A stretch of DNA of 64,000 bases, from positions 40,756,776 to 40,820,775 of the forward strand of contig NC_041408.2 in assembly GCF_900747795.2 (NCBI RefSeq). The letters run 5' to 3'. The position numbers and the translations under genes were made by a program. Below are positions 36,953 through 47,170 of this stretch, piece after piece (position 1 is the first letter of the stretch; each line of letters starts with the position of its first letter). The notes under the pieces are model-generated. The model made no database searches. It saw only the letters and a list, made by a program, of their open reading frames with translations, and was not told where the DNA came from. This DNA comes from Erpetoichthys calabaricus. Taxonomy: Eukaryota > Chordata > Cladistia > Polypteriformes > Polypteridae.

Positions 36953-38622
36953 ATATATATATTTTTATATTTTTATTTTATTAATTTTCATTGTAATCAT
37001 TCCATACAAACAGATCAATTTATAACCCAACAAAATTGAAGACAAATCAAACCCCACCCTGAGAAGGAGAGCTTAGCTAAAGGAAAATTGCTTAAGGCTT
37101 TTTAATAAGGTAACATTAAACAAAAGAAAGGGAGAAGTAAATATATATGTAAATAAGAGATGGAGAAGGGAGTTAAATGCGGTAATAGTTATTTCTCTTA
37201 TTCTAAAATAATATTGATTAAATCCTGCCAGGTTTTGAAAAAATTTTGTACAGATCCTCTAACTGAGAATTTGATTTTTTCCAATTTCAAATAATATAAA
37301 ACATCGGTTTCCCACTGACTTATAAGAGGAGAATTAGGATTCTTCCAATTTAACAAAATAAGTCTGCGTGCCAAAAGTGTAGTGAATGCAATCACCGTTT
37401 GCTTGTCCTTCTCCAATTCAAGTCCATCTGGAAGAACACCGAACACAGCTGTTAATGGGTTAGGAGGGATTGTGATACCGAGGCTGTCTGAAAGGCACTT
37501 AAAAATTTTTGTCCAAAATGATGTTAGTTTGGTGCAGGCCCAGAACATGTGACCCAGTGAGGCAGGAGCTTGGTTGCAGCGTTCGCAGGTTGGATCCTGC
37601 CCTGGAAACATTTTGGACAGTTTTAAGTGAGACAGATGAGCTCGATATATAATTTTTAGTTGAATAATTCTATGCTTTGCGCATATAGAACTCGAGTGAA
37701 TTCTCTGCTTTGCTACCTTCCACTCCTTTTCTGATATATTGATTAAGAGATCTTCTTCCCAATGTCCTCTTGGATCTTTGAAAGGTAGGGACTCTAATAA
37801 GATTTTATATATTGCGGAAATAGTGTTTATTTCCTCGAAATTGAGCGGTATTTTTTCCAGCATTGTGGAGGGTGCAAGGTGGGGGAAATCGGGCAATTTC
37901 TGTTTAACAAAATTTCTAATTTGAAGATAGTAAAAGAAATGTGTAGCTGGGAGGTTGAATTTTGAATGTAATTGTTCAAAAGATGTAAATATGTTGTCTA
38001 TATAAAGATCTCTGAGCATTTTAATCCCAAAACTTTTCCAGGTATTAAAAACTGGATATACTTGCGAAGGTTGAAAGAGGTGGTTCTCTTGCAGAGGTGC
38101 CACTGATAAAAGATTTTCCATCTTATAATGCTTTCTAATTTGGTTCCATATTCTGAGTGAGTAAAGCACAATTGGGTTATTAGTATATTTGCGATAGCTT
38201 TCATTTATTGGAGAGCAGAGCAGGGAATATAAAGAAATACTACAGGATTTTACTTCTATTGCGGACCAAGCCTGTGTATGTTCATTTATTTGTGTCCAGG
38301 TTTTTATGGCTTGTATGTTTGCTGCCCAGTAATAAAACTGAAAATTAGGTAAAGCCATGCCACCTTCTGCCTGAGGTCTTTGTAGGGTTGCTCTTCGGAT
38401 ACGTGGGTGTTTTGAGTTCCAAATGAATGAGGTTATTGTTGAATCTAACTGTTTAAAAAACGATTTATTGATATATATTGGAATGTTTTGAAATAGAAAG
38501 AGAAGTTTAGGAAGGATATTCATCTTAACAATGTTAATTCTTCTGGCTAGAGTGAGATGAAGGGTTGACCGTCTATGCAAGTCTTGCTTAATTTTTTCCA
38601 TACAGACGCCAAAATTTTGTTG
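36953..38622 (-). mobile_element. L1 LINE, 5'-truncated, with 14-base target duplication
   Basis: TTATGAAGAAATAT occurs at 36939-36952 and at 38623-38636, exactly bracketing a 1670-base minus-strand L1 3' end. The open frame covers most of it and is uninterrupted. The element inserted into an older LINE within an intron of the coiled-coil gene, antisense to that gene. An AT-rich 3' end of about 245 bases follows the stop. Confidence 0.9.
37198..38601 (-). CDS. L1 ORF2 C-terminal part, 467 codons open
   Basis: The sequence covers the thumb and C-terminal region of fish L1 ORF2: ARRINIVKMNILPKLLFLFQ near the start, LDSTITSFIWNSKHPRIRRA, and the GGMALPNFQFYYWAANIQAI box. Further on is a cysteine/histidine cluster CERCNQAPASLGHMFWACTK, typical of the ORF2 zinc knuckle. 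No endonuclease or RT core is present because the copy is 5'-truncated, so it is not functional. The lack of stops over 467 codons implies a recent insertion compared with the stop-laden L1 at 55-58 kb. Confidence 0.88.
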   Translation of the reverse strand: MEKIKQDLHRRSTLHLTLARRINIVKMNILPKLLFLFQNIPIYINKSFFKQLDSTITSFIWNSKHPRIRRATLQRPQAEGGMALPNFQFYYWAANIQAIKTWTQINEHTQAWSAIEVKSCSISLYSLLCSPINESYRKYTNNPIVLYSLRIWNQIRKHYKMENLLSVAPLQENHLFQPSQVYPVFNTWKSFGIKMLRDLYIDNIFTSFEQLHSKFNLPATHFFYYLQIRNFVKQKLPDFPHLAPSTMLEKIPLNFEEINTISAIYKILLESLPFKDPRGHWEEDLLINISEKEWKVAKQRIHSSSICAKHRIIQLKIIYRAHLSHLKLSKMFPGQDPTCERCNQAPASLGHMFWACTKLTSFWTKIFKCLSDSLGITIPPNPLTAVFGVLPDGLELEKDKQTVIAFTTLLARRLILLNWKNPNSPLISQWETDVLYYLKLEKIKFSVRGSVQNFFKTWQDLINIILE

Positions 38623-38636
38623 TTATGAAGAAATAT

Positions 38637-38985
38637 TAAAAGAGCTGAGCCTTTTCAGTTTAAGCAAAAGGAGATTAACAAGAGACATGACTGAAGCGTT
38701 TAAACTTATGAAGTGAATTAGTACAGTGGATCAAGACTGTTACATTAAAATGAGCAAGAACACAGGGACACAGTTGGAAACTTGTTAAGGGTAAATTTCA
38801 CACAATCATTAGGAAATATTTCTTCACACAGTGAACCAGACACATGGAATAAGTTACCAAGTAGTATGCTGGACAGTAGAACTTTAGCGACCTTCAAAAC
38901 TACACTTAATATTATTTTGGAAGAATTAGGTGGATAAGATTGGTGAGCTTTGTTGGACTGAAAGACCTGTTCTTTTCTAGACTGT
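38637..38985 (+). repeat. CR1/L2-like LINE 3' part, right segment
   Basis: It continues the LINE from 36952 without loss: AAAGAGCTGAGCCTTTTCAG corresponds to AAAGAACTGAGCCTTTTCAG of the copy near 46076. It ends around GATGTTCT. Both copies share the GTTGGACTGAA block near the 3' end. Confidence 0.75.
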
Positions 38986-39290
38986 TCTGATGTTCTCCCT
39001 GTATATATGTGGGTCTTGTGTGGGAAGTCTGCTTTCTTCTCACACACGCCACAAAATATTTGAAAGTTAGGCTGATTACTAGCTATAAATTGGCCCTGTG
39101 CAAGTGAGTGTGGGTGTACCTATGAATGAGATGTGCTGGAGTCTTGTCCAGTGTTAGTTTCTAGTGTCCAGTGCTGCCAGGAAAGCCTTATGATAGTGAA
39201 TTAGAATTAGAATTTAAGTTTAGAATATGGATATACAGTATGTTGCACTACCCCTGCTGTTTCTCTCTGTCTTTTCATATTTTTGTTAAG

Positions 39291-39449
39291 GATGTGACTC
39301 ATACAAGACAAATTCAAGAACAACTACAGGTCAGTGCTGCAATGAAAGACAAACTAGAGAAAGCTGAAAAAAATGCACAGGAGAAAGCAGAATTATATCA
39401 AAAGTGCTGTGAAAGTTATGAAGAAACCATTTTAGGCTTGAAATTGCAG
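39291..39449 (+). CDS. Unnamed coiled-coil protein, third coding exon
   Basis: A pyrimidine-rich tract (TTTCTCTCTGTCTTTTC) precedes the acceptor, and the exon ends in CAG/GTATAG. It is 159 bases, 53 codons, phase 0 throughout. The peptide DVTHTRQIQEQLQVSAAMKD continues with KLEKAEKNAQEKAELYQKCC and ends EETILGLKLQ. It is strongly helical and charged with hydrophobic heptad positions, so the coiled coil of exon 2 continues. The paired cysteines (KCC) could sit at a dimer interface, but that is inference. The following intron is 7.1 kb and contains the Tc1/DUF4817/piggyBac nest. Confidence 0.8.
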
Positions 39450-40601
39450 GTATAGTAATGGCATCATTCTTCACTCTGTTCCACTAAACCAGTAAGTTCT
39501 ATATCAATTTGACCACTGTGCAATGTCTTCTGGTCTAGCGGCTAAGGAAACGAACTATAGACCAGTTTAACCCTGATCCTAAAGCAAGTCAGCTATTTCC
39601 TTCCCCCCGTTCCAACTGAAGAATTGGAATTTGCACATTTCTTCAGATAAAAATGCCATCTTAGTAAGAAAACCAGGAATTGCTGGTCAAAATAATATTT
39701 TGTGCTGCTTAAAGTTTACCAGTAGTATATCATTTTTGGAATCCTAAATATTCATTGTTACTTTTTTAAATAAAAGTTATATTATGGCAATAATCTGAAA
39801 AAATGTGCCGGTAGTGATGAGCCACTGATTTGTGCAATGCTGAATTTGCAGGAAATATAAAGTTTTGTTTTGCCACATTTTTATGTGAATTTTTTTATGT
39901 GTTTTGCAAATGAAATTCGTGCCATTGACACAGGAAAAAAGATGTTTAATTTTACATTGTACCCCCCCCCCCCCATCAATACTGTATTTCATCTCATCTG
40001 CAAGCTTTGTGCAATGGTGTGTGTATTATTGGATTAGTGAGGCCATGTTGGGAAAGCTCAATTTTGCCCTCAAATATTTTTATAATATTCATAATCACTG
40101 TTTTGACTGTTATTCCTTCCTCTCTCATCCAAGTTTATGCCTGATCACACCATTAACACTCCAAAAACTTAAATTGGTCAGTAGTGACACCAAAACTCTC
40201 TATTAGCCATGTTGCATTATCCGACGCCCCCCCCCCCCCCCTTATGTTTATATGGATTCCATTTCTGAAAAATATACAGGTCCAAAGGGATGCAAAGTGT
40301 TCCCATACTTTTAGAGAGCTATATAACATGCAAGGCATCCAAAAAAAAAAACTTTCAGAACACAAAAAAACATTTTAGTGTATTTTTTAATTGTGAAATC
40401 ACATATTAAATTAATTTTTCTGTCAGTCTTATGAAACTACATGCAAAACAGAACATGGCTATTTTAATCAATGCTTATTACAAGTTTTTCATTCTCATGT
40501 TTAGCTTACAAAAACAAAACATTTCTAAAAAGTTTGCCTGTTAGGGAAAAAAGAAAATGCTAGCTGCATTTCTCTAGTAGAACTGTACACACATAAATAT
40601 A

Positions 40602-41580
40602 CAGTACTGTGCAAAAGTTTTAGGCAGGTGTGAAAAAATGATGTAAACAAAGAATGCTTTCAGAAATATAAATAGTGATTGTTTATTGTTATCAATTTAC
40701 AAAATGCAAAGTGAGCGAACAAAAGAAAAATCTAAATCAAATCAATATTTTGTGTTACTACCTTTTGCCTTCAAACCAGCATCAGTTCTTATAGGTACAC
40801 TTGCACAAAGTCAGGGATTTTGTAGCATTACAGTCAGGTGTATGATCAACCAATTATACCAAACAGGTGCTAATGATCATTAATGTCACACGTAGGTTGA
40901 AACACAGTCATTAACTGAAACAGAAACAGCTGTGTAGGAGGCTTAAAACTGGGTGAGGAACAGCCAAACTCTGATACCAAGGTGAAGTTGTGGAAGACAG
41001 TTTCATGTCATGGTAAGATTGAGCACAGCAACAAGACACAAGGTAGTTATACTGCATCAGCAAGGTCTCTCCCAGACAAAGATTTCAAAGCAGACTGGGG
41101 TTTCAAGATGTGCTGTTCAAGCTCTTTTGAAGAAGCACAAAGAAACGGGCAACGTTGAGGATCGTAGACGCAGTGGTCGGCCAAGGAAACTTAGTGCAGC
41201 AGATGAAAGACACATCAGCTCAGAACTGGCAGAAACCAGTGGGACCCAGGTACACCCATCTACTGTCCAGAGACATCTGGCTAGAAGTGGTCTTCAAGGA
41301 AGAGTTGCAGCCAAAAAGCCATACCTCCGACGTGGAAACAAGGCCAAGCGACTCAAGTATGCATGAAAACACAGGAACTGGGGTGCAGAAAAATGGCAGC
41401 AGGTGCTCTGGACTGATGAGTCAAATTTGAAATATTTGGCTGTAGCAGAAGGCAGTTTGTTCGTCGAAGGGCTGGAGGAGCGGTACAATAATGAGTGTCT
41501 GCAGGCAACAGTGAAGCATGGTGGAGGTTCCTTGAATGTTTGGGGCTGCATTTCTGCAAATGGAGTTGGAGATCAGGCAA
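40602..41580 (+). mobile_element. Tc1 transposon fragment, third family, right third missing
   Basis: The left terminus CAGTACTGTGCAAAAGTTTT follows TA (40600-40601). The sequence then runs through the transposase until about 41578, where it abuts minus-strand sequence of another element at a shared GATC. No matching right terminus was found, so the copy is truncated by insertion or rearrangement. Confidence 0.8.
41010..41580 (+). pseudogene. Tc1 transposase, N-terminal two thirds
   Basis: Opening MVRLSTATRHKVVILHQQGL, it has the first helix-turn-helix (SQTKISKQTGVSRCAVQALL), the GRP linker (RRSGRPRKLSAADERHI) and the second helix-turn-helix. The frame stops at 41364-41366, and a shifted frame continues with LWTDESNLKY (first catalytic Asp) and VKHGGGSLNVWGCISANGVG. 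The region with the second Asp and the Glu is absent. Confidence 0.85.
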
Positions 41581-42124
41581 ACATGAAGGCCACCCGACAT
41601 CACCGTGCAGGGAGATCAGCTTCCCTGGAAACATCTCCCGCAAAACTTGCATGGATTTCCATGCCACATAAGCTGTTGCTCCATCCTGTTGAAACCAGAC
41701 ATTCACCACATCCATTTCTTCCAGTTGGGGCCACAAAAAGTTCTCTAGCATTTAAATGTAATGTTCTGAAGTGATGGTGACCGTTGCTCCCCCCTCCTCA
41801 AAAAAGTAAGGGCCTACTATGGCAAATTCTGCAACAGCGCACCAAACTGTAATACAGTCACTATGCAGGGGTCTCTGATGAAGCTCATGAGGGTTGGTTT
41901 CAGCCCAATAGGAAAAGTTTTGCTTATTTACGCAATCATTCAATTGGAAACGTGCCTTGTTGCCGCACATGACAATGGCATCTCGATGAACAGTTTGCAG
42001 AATGTATGCGCACAACTCTCTACTGCTCTCCTAGTCTCTCTCAGTGAGTTTCTGCACTACCATCATTTTGTATGGATGGAATTTAAGATCCTTATGCAAA
42101 ATCCTCTGTTTGCACGCTGAACAT
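41581..42124 (-). pseudogene. DUF4817-type DDE transposase, C-terminal part
   Basis: On the minus strand it reads ILHKDLKFHPYKM, then ARFQLNDCVNKQNFSYWAET, HSDCITVWCAVAEFAIVGPY and, across a frameshift, MLENFLWPQLEEMDVVNVWF with QQDGATAY. This is the DDE_3 domain of the Tc1/mariner-related family with a DUF4817 N terminus, common in arthropods. It ends at GDVGWPSCLPDL, where it meets the Tc1 fragment. Its N-terminal part lies at 44405-44660, separated by a piggyBac insertion. Confidence 0.78.
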
Positions 42125-42524
42125 CTAGCACTAGAATTACCAGAGCCAATGAAAAACTCGTAATTCCGGCCCACCTTAAATCCCTTCACACCTCTCCATC
42201 AGCGTCTTTTGTCTTCTAAACGTGTCGATAAGCAGCAAGCAGCCTGCTATACCATCCCCCACCGCCTCAGAACAGGCATGAAGTTCTCCCAGTTCCAGCC
42301 TTGATTGATTATCTGGGAGTGAGCTACCCAGAATTGTAAGGGGAAATAATTTGATGTGTGTTTTGTGTCCTACAACAATCTATGTAAACACATCGTTAAA
42401 ACAGAAACGTTTTTCATGTTTAGTAATAAATAACAAAAGGTAGACATGAACTGTATAATATATGAAGGCTGATGGCCAATTATCGAATAAACACTTTTAT
42501 AAAAGGTGTAAGTACAATACAACA

Positions 42525-42605
42525 TCTTCTGTGGTGCTGCGGTTAGAACTGCTGACTTCTAATCTGGAGGTCGTGAGTTTGATACCAGCTTCCGGGCAAT
42601 TTACA
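42525..42605 (+). other. tRNA-like segment in the left piggyBac inverted repeat
   Basis: TGGTGCTGCGGTTAGAACTG resembles a tRNA A-box region (TGGCNNAGCGGTNAG), and GAGTTTGATACC resembles a degenerate B-box about 35 bases later. No acceptor-stem pairing was established. It may be a SINE head captured by the element or chance. The equivalent position in the right arm keeps only the first half. Confidence 0.3.
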
Positions 42606-43306
42606 TTTAGAGTAGTGAGCTGCTCTTTTTTGTTAATATTATACAGTAAAAACATACATTTGATTCGAGTCTGTAACAGCCAGTGTAAATTATAGTACTT
42701 GTAAAAATTAGCGGTTTTTATTTTTTTACTTTTATTCTTTCAGCCACGATTACGATACAACATCCACCCCCTGGCCCCAGATCTGATGAGGTTACTTTTT
42801 ATTTGAAACTGGGAATAACTGTAGATGTGAGTGGTGTTTTGAGACAATCAAACTGGAAATTCTCTTATCTGGAGCGATAAAAGCTGACATACAAACGCTG
42901 GTGAATCTGCCCTTCTTCGTATCTCACCGTCACTTGAATTTTTTTTTATTCAGTTGTATTGAGTGTTCCTGCTCATGCTGAATTAGTATATACCTTATGG
43001 TCCAAGATCTCAAAGCCGCACTGACAAAAAAAAAACACAGAGACATAGGTATATATGATATTTGGAATAACTCATTTTATGACCTGTATAGTACATTTCG
43101 GAAAACATTGTGGCACTGATGCAACATTATTCATATACATTCTCATAACATCTTGCGCTTGTAATCAGTGACCGCGTTTTTTTTTTTTTTTCGATCTTGC
43201 CAGTGTCCACTTTTGGGGTATGGTGCTGTTTCTTTTGTACTCCAGGATATGCAGAGGAAAGAATAGTACAGAGCAGTCAGTTCCGCACTATAGGCAATCA
43301 TCAGAT

Positions 43307-43768
43307 TCAACTGTTAACAGTTCCCTCACACCCAAGGACCGTCCTTTCTACGTTTACCACATGTGTACCTGTTGCAATGCACACACTTCTCTCTGTGCTG
43401 TGGTTACTATTACACTGAAAGGGCTTGGGAAGCGGCGGACTTGGAACAGAAGCTTGTCGATGTGCATCCTCTTTTGCTTTATCCATCGCCTTTTCTTGTA
43501 AGAAGCGACGACGAAGCTCCTCTGCAAGGTGAGCAAAGGCCCCCGTGCATGCCTTGCACAGTACATGTGCCTTGATCGCTGCCAAGTCAAGCGTGTTATA
43601 GTGCAAGCAACCAGCCACCTGCGTGCTCCTGCTGCACTGAATATGCTCATGCCTTCTGGTGCATGAGATCAACGCAGCACCGGGTAAAAAAGAAAGAGAC
43701 AAATATATGTGACATTTTGAAGAAATAATTTTATGACCTGAACAGTACCAATTAGAAAATCGTCGCAC
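43307..43768 (-). pseudogene. piggyBac transposase C-terminal remnant
   Basis: The frame contains HYNTLDLAAIKAHVLCKACT followed by GAFAHLAEELRRRFLQEKAM. This is the end of the piggyBac catalytic domain (the LNAFVLYK...LAEELR region), then a linker and the start of the cysteine-rich tail. The tail frame differs from the intact one at 3303-3371. The catalytic Asp residues lie upstream and are absent. Confidence 0.72.
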
Positions 43769-44404
43769 TAATGCAATATTATTTGAAAACGAACAGTGTC
43801 AGATCGGGTGTGAATTTATACTGGCGCTGTTAGTTAGAGTCAGATCAGAAGGTTGGGGGGTGGGGGAGGCGAGGGACAGCGTCAACGTGACTGAGAATAA
43901 GACTGAAAAAAAGCTAACTTTTAGAAATGCCATACATTTACAGCTGATCCAATTAGAAGTCGGCAGTTCTAACTGCAGCACCACAGAAAATGTTGTATTC
44001 TACTTATACCTTTTATAAAAGTGTTTATTTGATATTTGGCCATCAGCCTTCACACATTATACAGTTCATGTCTACCTTTTGTTATTTATTACTATAACAT
44101 GAAAAACACTTCTGTTTTAACGATGTGTTTACATAGATTGTTGTAGATACATAACACACATCAAATTATTTCCCCTTACGATTCTGGGTAGCTCACTCCC
44201 AGATAATCAATCAAGGCAGGAACTGGGAGAACTTCTTGCCCATTCTGAGGCGGTGGGGGAATGGTATAGCAGGCTGCTTGCTGCTTATCGAAACATTTAG
44301 AAGACAAAAGACGCTGACGGACAGGTGTGAAGGGATTTAAGGTGGGCCGGAATTACTAATTACTATTACTATTAATTCGTTGGCTCTGGTAATTCTAGTG
44401 CTAG

Positions 44405-44660
44405 GAGACTGCAAAATTGATGCCAATATAGCTTGGGTGGTTTCAGGCGTTTGTACAGTCCAAGCACGGCTTGAAGATTTTCTGTTCAATGTTGTACCCG
44501 TGTTTTTAAATTTAGCCGTCCACTTAAGAATTGTTTTCCGATTTAGGACATCACTGTTAGGAAGAATGCTGAAGTGCATTCGGAAGGCGTGTTGCGTAGT
44601 GATGATGGATTTGCTGTTTATGAAGAACTGTTTGACAGTGAAAGCACAGTGCATACCGAC
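44405..44660 (-). pseudogene. DUF4817-type transposase, N-terminal domain
   Basis: The minus strand reads FTVKQFFINSKSIITTQHAF, RMHFSILPNSDVLNRKTILK, then WTAKFKNTGTTLNRKSSSRA and TVQTPETTQAILASILQSP. This is the helix-turn-helix DUF4817 domain (YF.N..S...TQ..FR..F). It breaks off exactly at the CTAG that borders the piggyBac copy, and the DDE domain follows on the far side of that insertion. Confidence 0.8.
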
Positions 44661-45394
44661 CAAAGCATGTTGCTGACTAAAAACTACAAGGGCTTGCCTA
44701 TCAAAGGACTCCGACTCCAACCCACTTAGCTGCCTCTGCCTCACACAATGACCTTGAGAAATGTGGTGCTTCATTTCGGCTCAACCTGTATATATACTGT
44801 ATATATAGGACATAGGACATGTGAATTATTTATAAAGCATCTTATACCCACTCCCAGCGAGGAATAGGAGTGCACATTTGAGGACATCAGGATTTTATGG
44901 CACCCCGAGCTGAAAATCACAAAGGCGCTTTGTGGTTTCTTTGGAAATAATGATGGCACTTTGTAGTTTTCTGATATTAATTCTAAAGCTTCACCACAAA
45001 GAAATTGATTAAAAATATTCAAAGGGACACAAATACATTCAAATAAAAGATTTATGCCATGTTATGAATTTGTACTGTATTTGCAAAAACATCAAGAATA
45101 ATACTGTAATGAGCACCAAGATGGAAAGACCAAGACACACCAAATGAGAGTTAAGCTTGATAACAGGCATGTTTATTTAACAATTAATGGTCCACAGCCA
45201 TACTTTCAAAAGAATCACCTTCCCACTGTTATGGCCATTAAGGGGGAGACATTGTAAAGTAACAGTTATACTAAAAGTAGGTATGGCTATTCTAGCACTG
45301 TTTCTGAAGTAATATTCACTCCAGTGAATACTCTGAGATTTTTGAGCCATTTTTTTTAGGACCTTTTTCCTACTCTGAGACGCTTGATAAATAC

Positions 45395-45590
45395 AGGCAC
45401 TGGTCATCGTCTCTGTGGAGGCTGCCTGTCCTATCCATATTTGAGCAGGTTTTCCTCCCACATCATCCAAGGATGTGCATGTTAGGCTGACTGGTGATTT
45501 CAAATTTCTGGTTTCTAACTTCTGGACAGTGCTGCCAGGATAGGCTCTGCCCCAACACACTGAAATGGATTAAGTGGGTTTGTCAATGTT
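45395..45590 (+). repeat. Degenerate SINE-type tail
   Basis: TCCTCCCACATCATCCAAGG, ATGTTAGGCTGACTGGTGAT and AGTGCTGCCAGGATAGGCTC match the order of the dispersed tail family, followed by GGATTAAGTGGGTT. It is an old copy in an intron of the coiled-coil gene. Confidence 0.5.
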
Positions 45591-45639
45591 ATTTTAATAC
45601 ACATTCCAGGGTGTCTAATTCTGCCCCAGCAGTACCTGC

Positions 45640-46440
45640 GTGTAGTTTAAACATTCTCTCAGTATTTATGTGACAGATTTTTGCTCACATCCCAAATTCG
45701 TTTGTGTTAGACTACTTAGGAAGTAAAAATGTTAGGTTTGAATACAGAATCGGAGGTCTGAAAATTGAGAGTACATCTTATGAGAAGGATTTATGATTCA
45801 TAGTGGACTCTACACTATCAACTTCCCAATAGTGTTCAGAAGCCATTAAGAAGGCAAACAGAATGTTAGATTATATAGCATGATGATGTGTGGAGTACAA
45901 GTCCAAGGAGGTTATACTCAACCTTTATAATGTATTGGTGGAACATTATCTGGAGTATTGTGTGTAGTTTTGGTCTCCAGACTACAAAAAGGATATAGCA
46001 GTGCTAGAAAAGGTCCAGAGAAGAGCGACTAGGCTAATTCCAGGGCTACAGAGGATGAATTATGAGGAAAGATTAAAAGAACTGAGCCTTTTCAGTTTAA
46101 GCAAAAGAAGATTAAGAGATGACATGATCAAAGTGTTTAAAATTCTGAAGGGAATTTGTACAGTGGATCAAGACTGTTATTTTAAAATGAGTTCATCAAG
46201 AACACGGGGACACAGTTAGAAACTTGTTAAGGGTAAATTTCGCACAAACATTAGGACGTTTTTCTTTACACAGAGAACCATAGACACTTGGAATAAGCCA
46301 CCAAGTAACATGGTAGACAGTAAGACTTGAGACTTTCAAAACTAGATGATGTTTTTTTTAGAAGAATTAAGTGGATAGGACTGGTGAGCTTTGTTGGGCT
46401 GAATGGCCTGTTTTCATCTCCACTGTTCTAATGTTCTAAT
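45640..46440 (+). pseudogene. CR1/L2-like LINE 3' part, uninterrupted copy
   Basis: The plus strand encodes [20 protein letters not shown] then EERLKELSLFSLSKRRLRDD and MIKVFKILKGI, the C-terminal end of ORF2. A 3' UTR-like stretch follows with GTTGGGCTGAATGGCCTG near the end. It is the same family as the interrupted copy at 36800-38985 and lies in intron 3 of the coiled-coil gene. Confidence 0.75.
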
Positions 46441-46547
46441 GACTCTAAATTGGTATCATGTGCCAGTGTCTTGTGACTGTGAATCCCACAATCTCAAAAT
46501 AAAATAATGGTGGATCTTTGATGTCCTAACACATTCTCTCTTTTTAG

Positions 46548-46663
46548 CATGAAAATGCTGTTACAGGACTACAAAAAGAAAGTGACCTGCAGAGGTGCAA
46601 CTATGAGAATACAATTCAAAAATTAAAACAGCAGATCTCAAATATTATAGAAGGAAAATCCAG
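46548..46663 (+). CDS. Unnamed coiled-coil protein, fourth coding exon
   Basis: The acceptor is TTCTCTCTTTTTAG and the donor is CCAG/GTAGAG. The exon is 116 bases: 38 codons plus two bases. The peptide is HENAVTGLQKESDLQRCNYE then NTIQKLKQQISNIIEGKS, again an amphipathic helix with heptad hydrophobics. The left-over AG joins A of the next exon to give Arg, so the frame is preserved. The exon lies about 110 bases after the end of a CR1/L2-like LINE copy (45640-46440). Confidence 0.8.
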
Positions 46664-46967
46664 GTAGAGATGAAATTATTTCCATTTTTGTTAACAACTG
46701 CCACATTTCTGTAACATGTTACAGTATTTACAATGCAATATCTTATGGAGACAATTAAGGAACATTTAGATTGGATAGCTCAGATTTAATTCCAGCTTGG
46801 GGACTGAATCTATGTAGCAAAATTAGCAAATGGATAATTTATTAAATGGATCAATGAAAAAAATGTTTTTGCAATGCACACATTAGTATATATTCTTGAC
46901 AGGCAGTTTTACACTTTGAAGAAAAGATGTTTATACCATTTGTTGCACATTTATTATATTCATAATA

Positions 46968-47170
46968 CTAGGGGGCTCTGCCCCCAGCTCACTTCGCTCA
47001 CCAACTTTACCCCCGCCCATCCCCACCCCAATGGATGGGCGCTGGGCAACCGCTATCTCATAGCTGAACCGTTTGAAGGGCGTCCTCCGTTAGAGAAAGC
47101 AATTGTACTTAAAGAGTATACAGAAGAGTATGCAGGGTGTGGGAGGAAGACGGTTTGGTCCTTAGTTATT
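46968..47170 (-). mobile_element. Helitron-like 3' terminus
   Basis: On the minus strand the sequence runs GTGAGCGAAGTGAGCTGG, then a GGGGGC-AGA-GCCCCC hairpin, then ends in CTAG followed by T. A hairpin close to a CTRR end before T is the Helitron signature. The left limit is unclear. The hairpin stem abuts the CTAG more tightly than usual, so the class is tentative. Confidence 0.5.

Larger units (their letters stand above)
42125..44404 (-). mobile_element. piggyBac element with 440-base inverted repeats, flanked by CTAG
   Basis: Both ends read CACTAGAATTACCAGAGCCA inward, and the inverted match extends about 440 bases (to near 42565 and 43965). CTAG flanks both sides (42125-42128, 44401-44404). 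The centre holds a piggyBac transposase remnant on the minus strand. It interrupts the DUF4817-type transposase. Very long inverted repeats are unusual for piggyBac, whose terminal repeats are usually short. Confidence 0.75.

Noticed and set aside
42525-42605. Possible tRNA gene
   Set aside because: A-box and B-box resemblance only; the acceptor stem does not pair and the segment lies inside a transposon arm.
45177-45560. 127-codon minus-strand frame
   Set aside because: Half of it is the reverse of a SINE-type tail; no splice or homology support.
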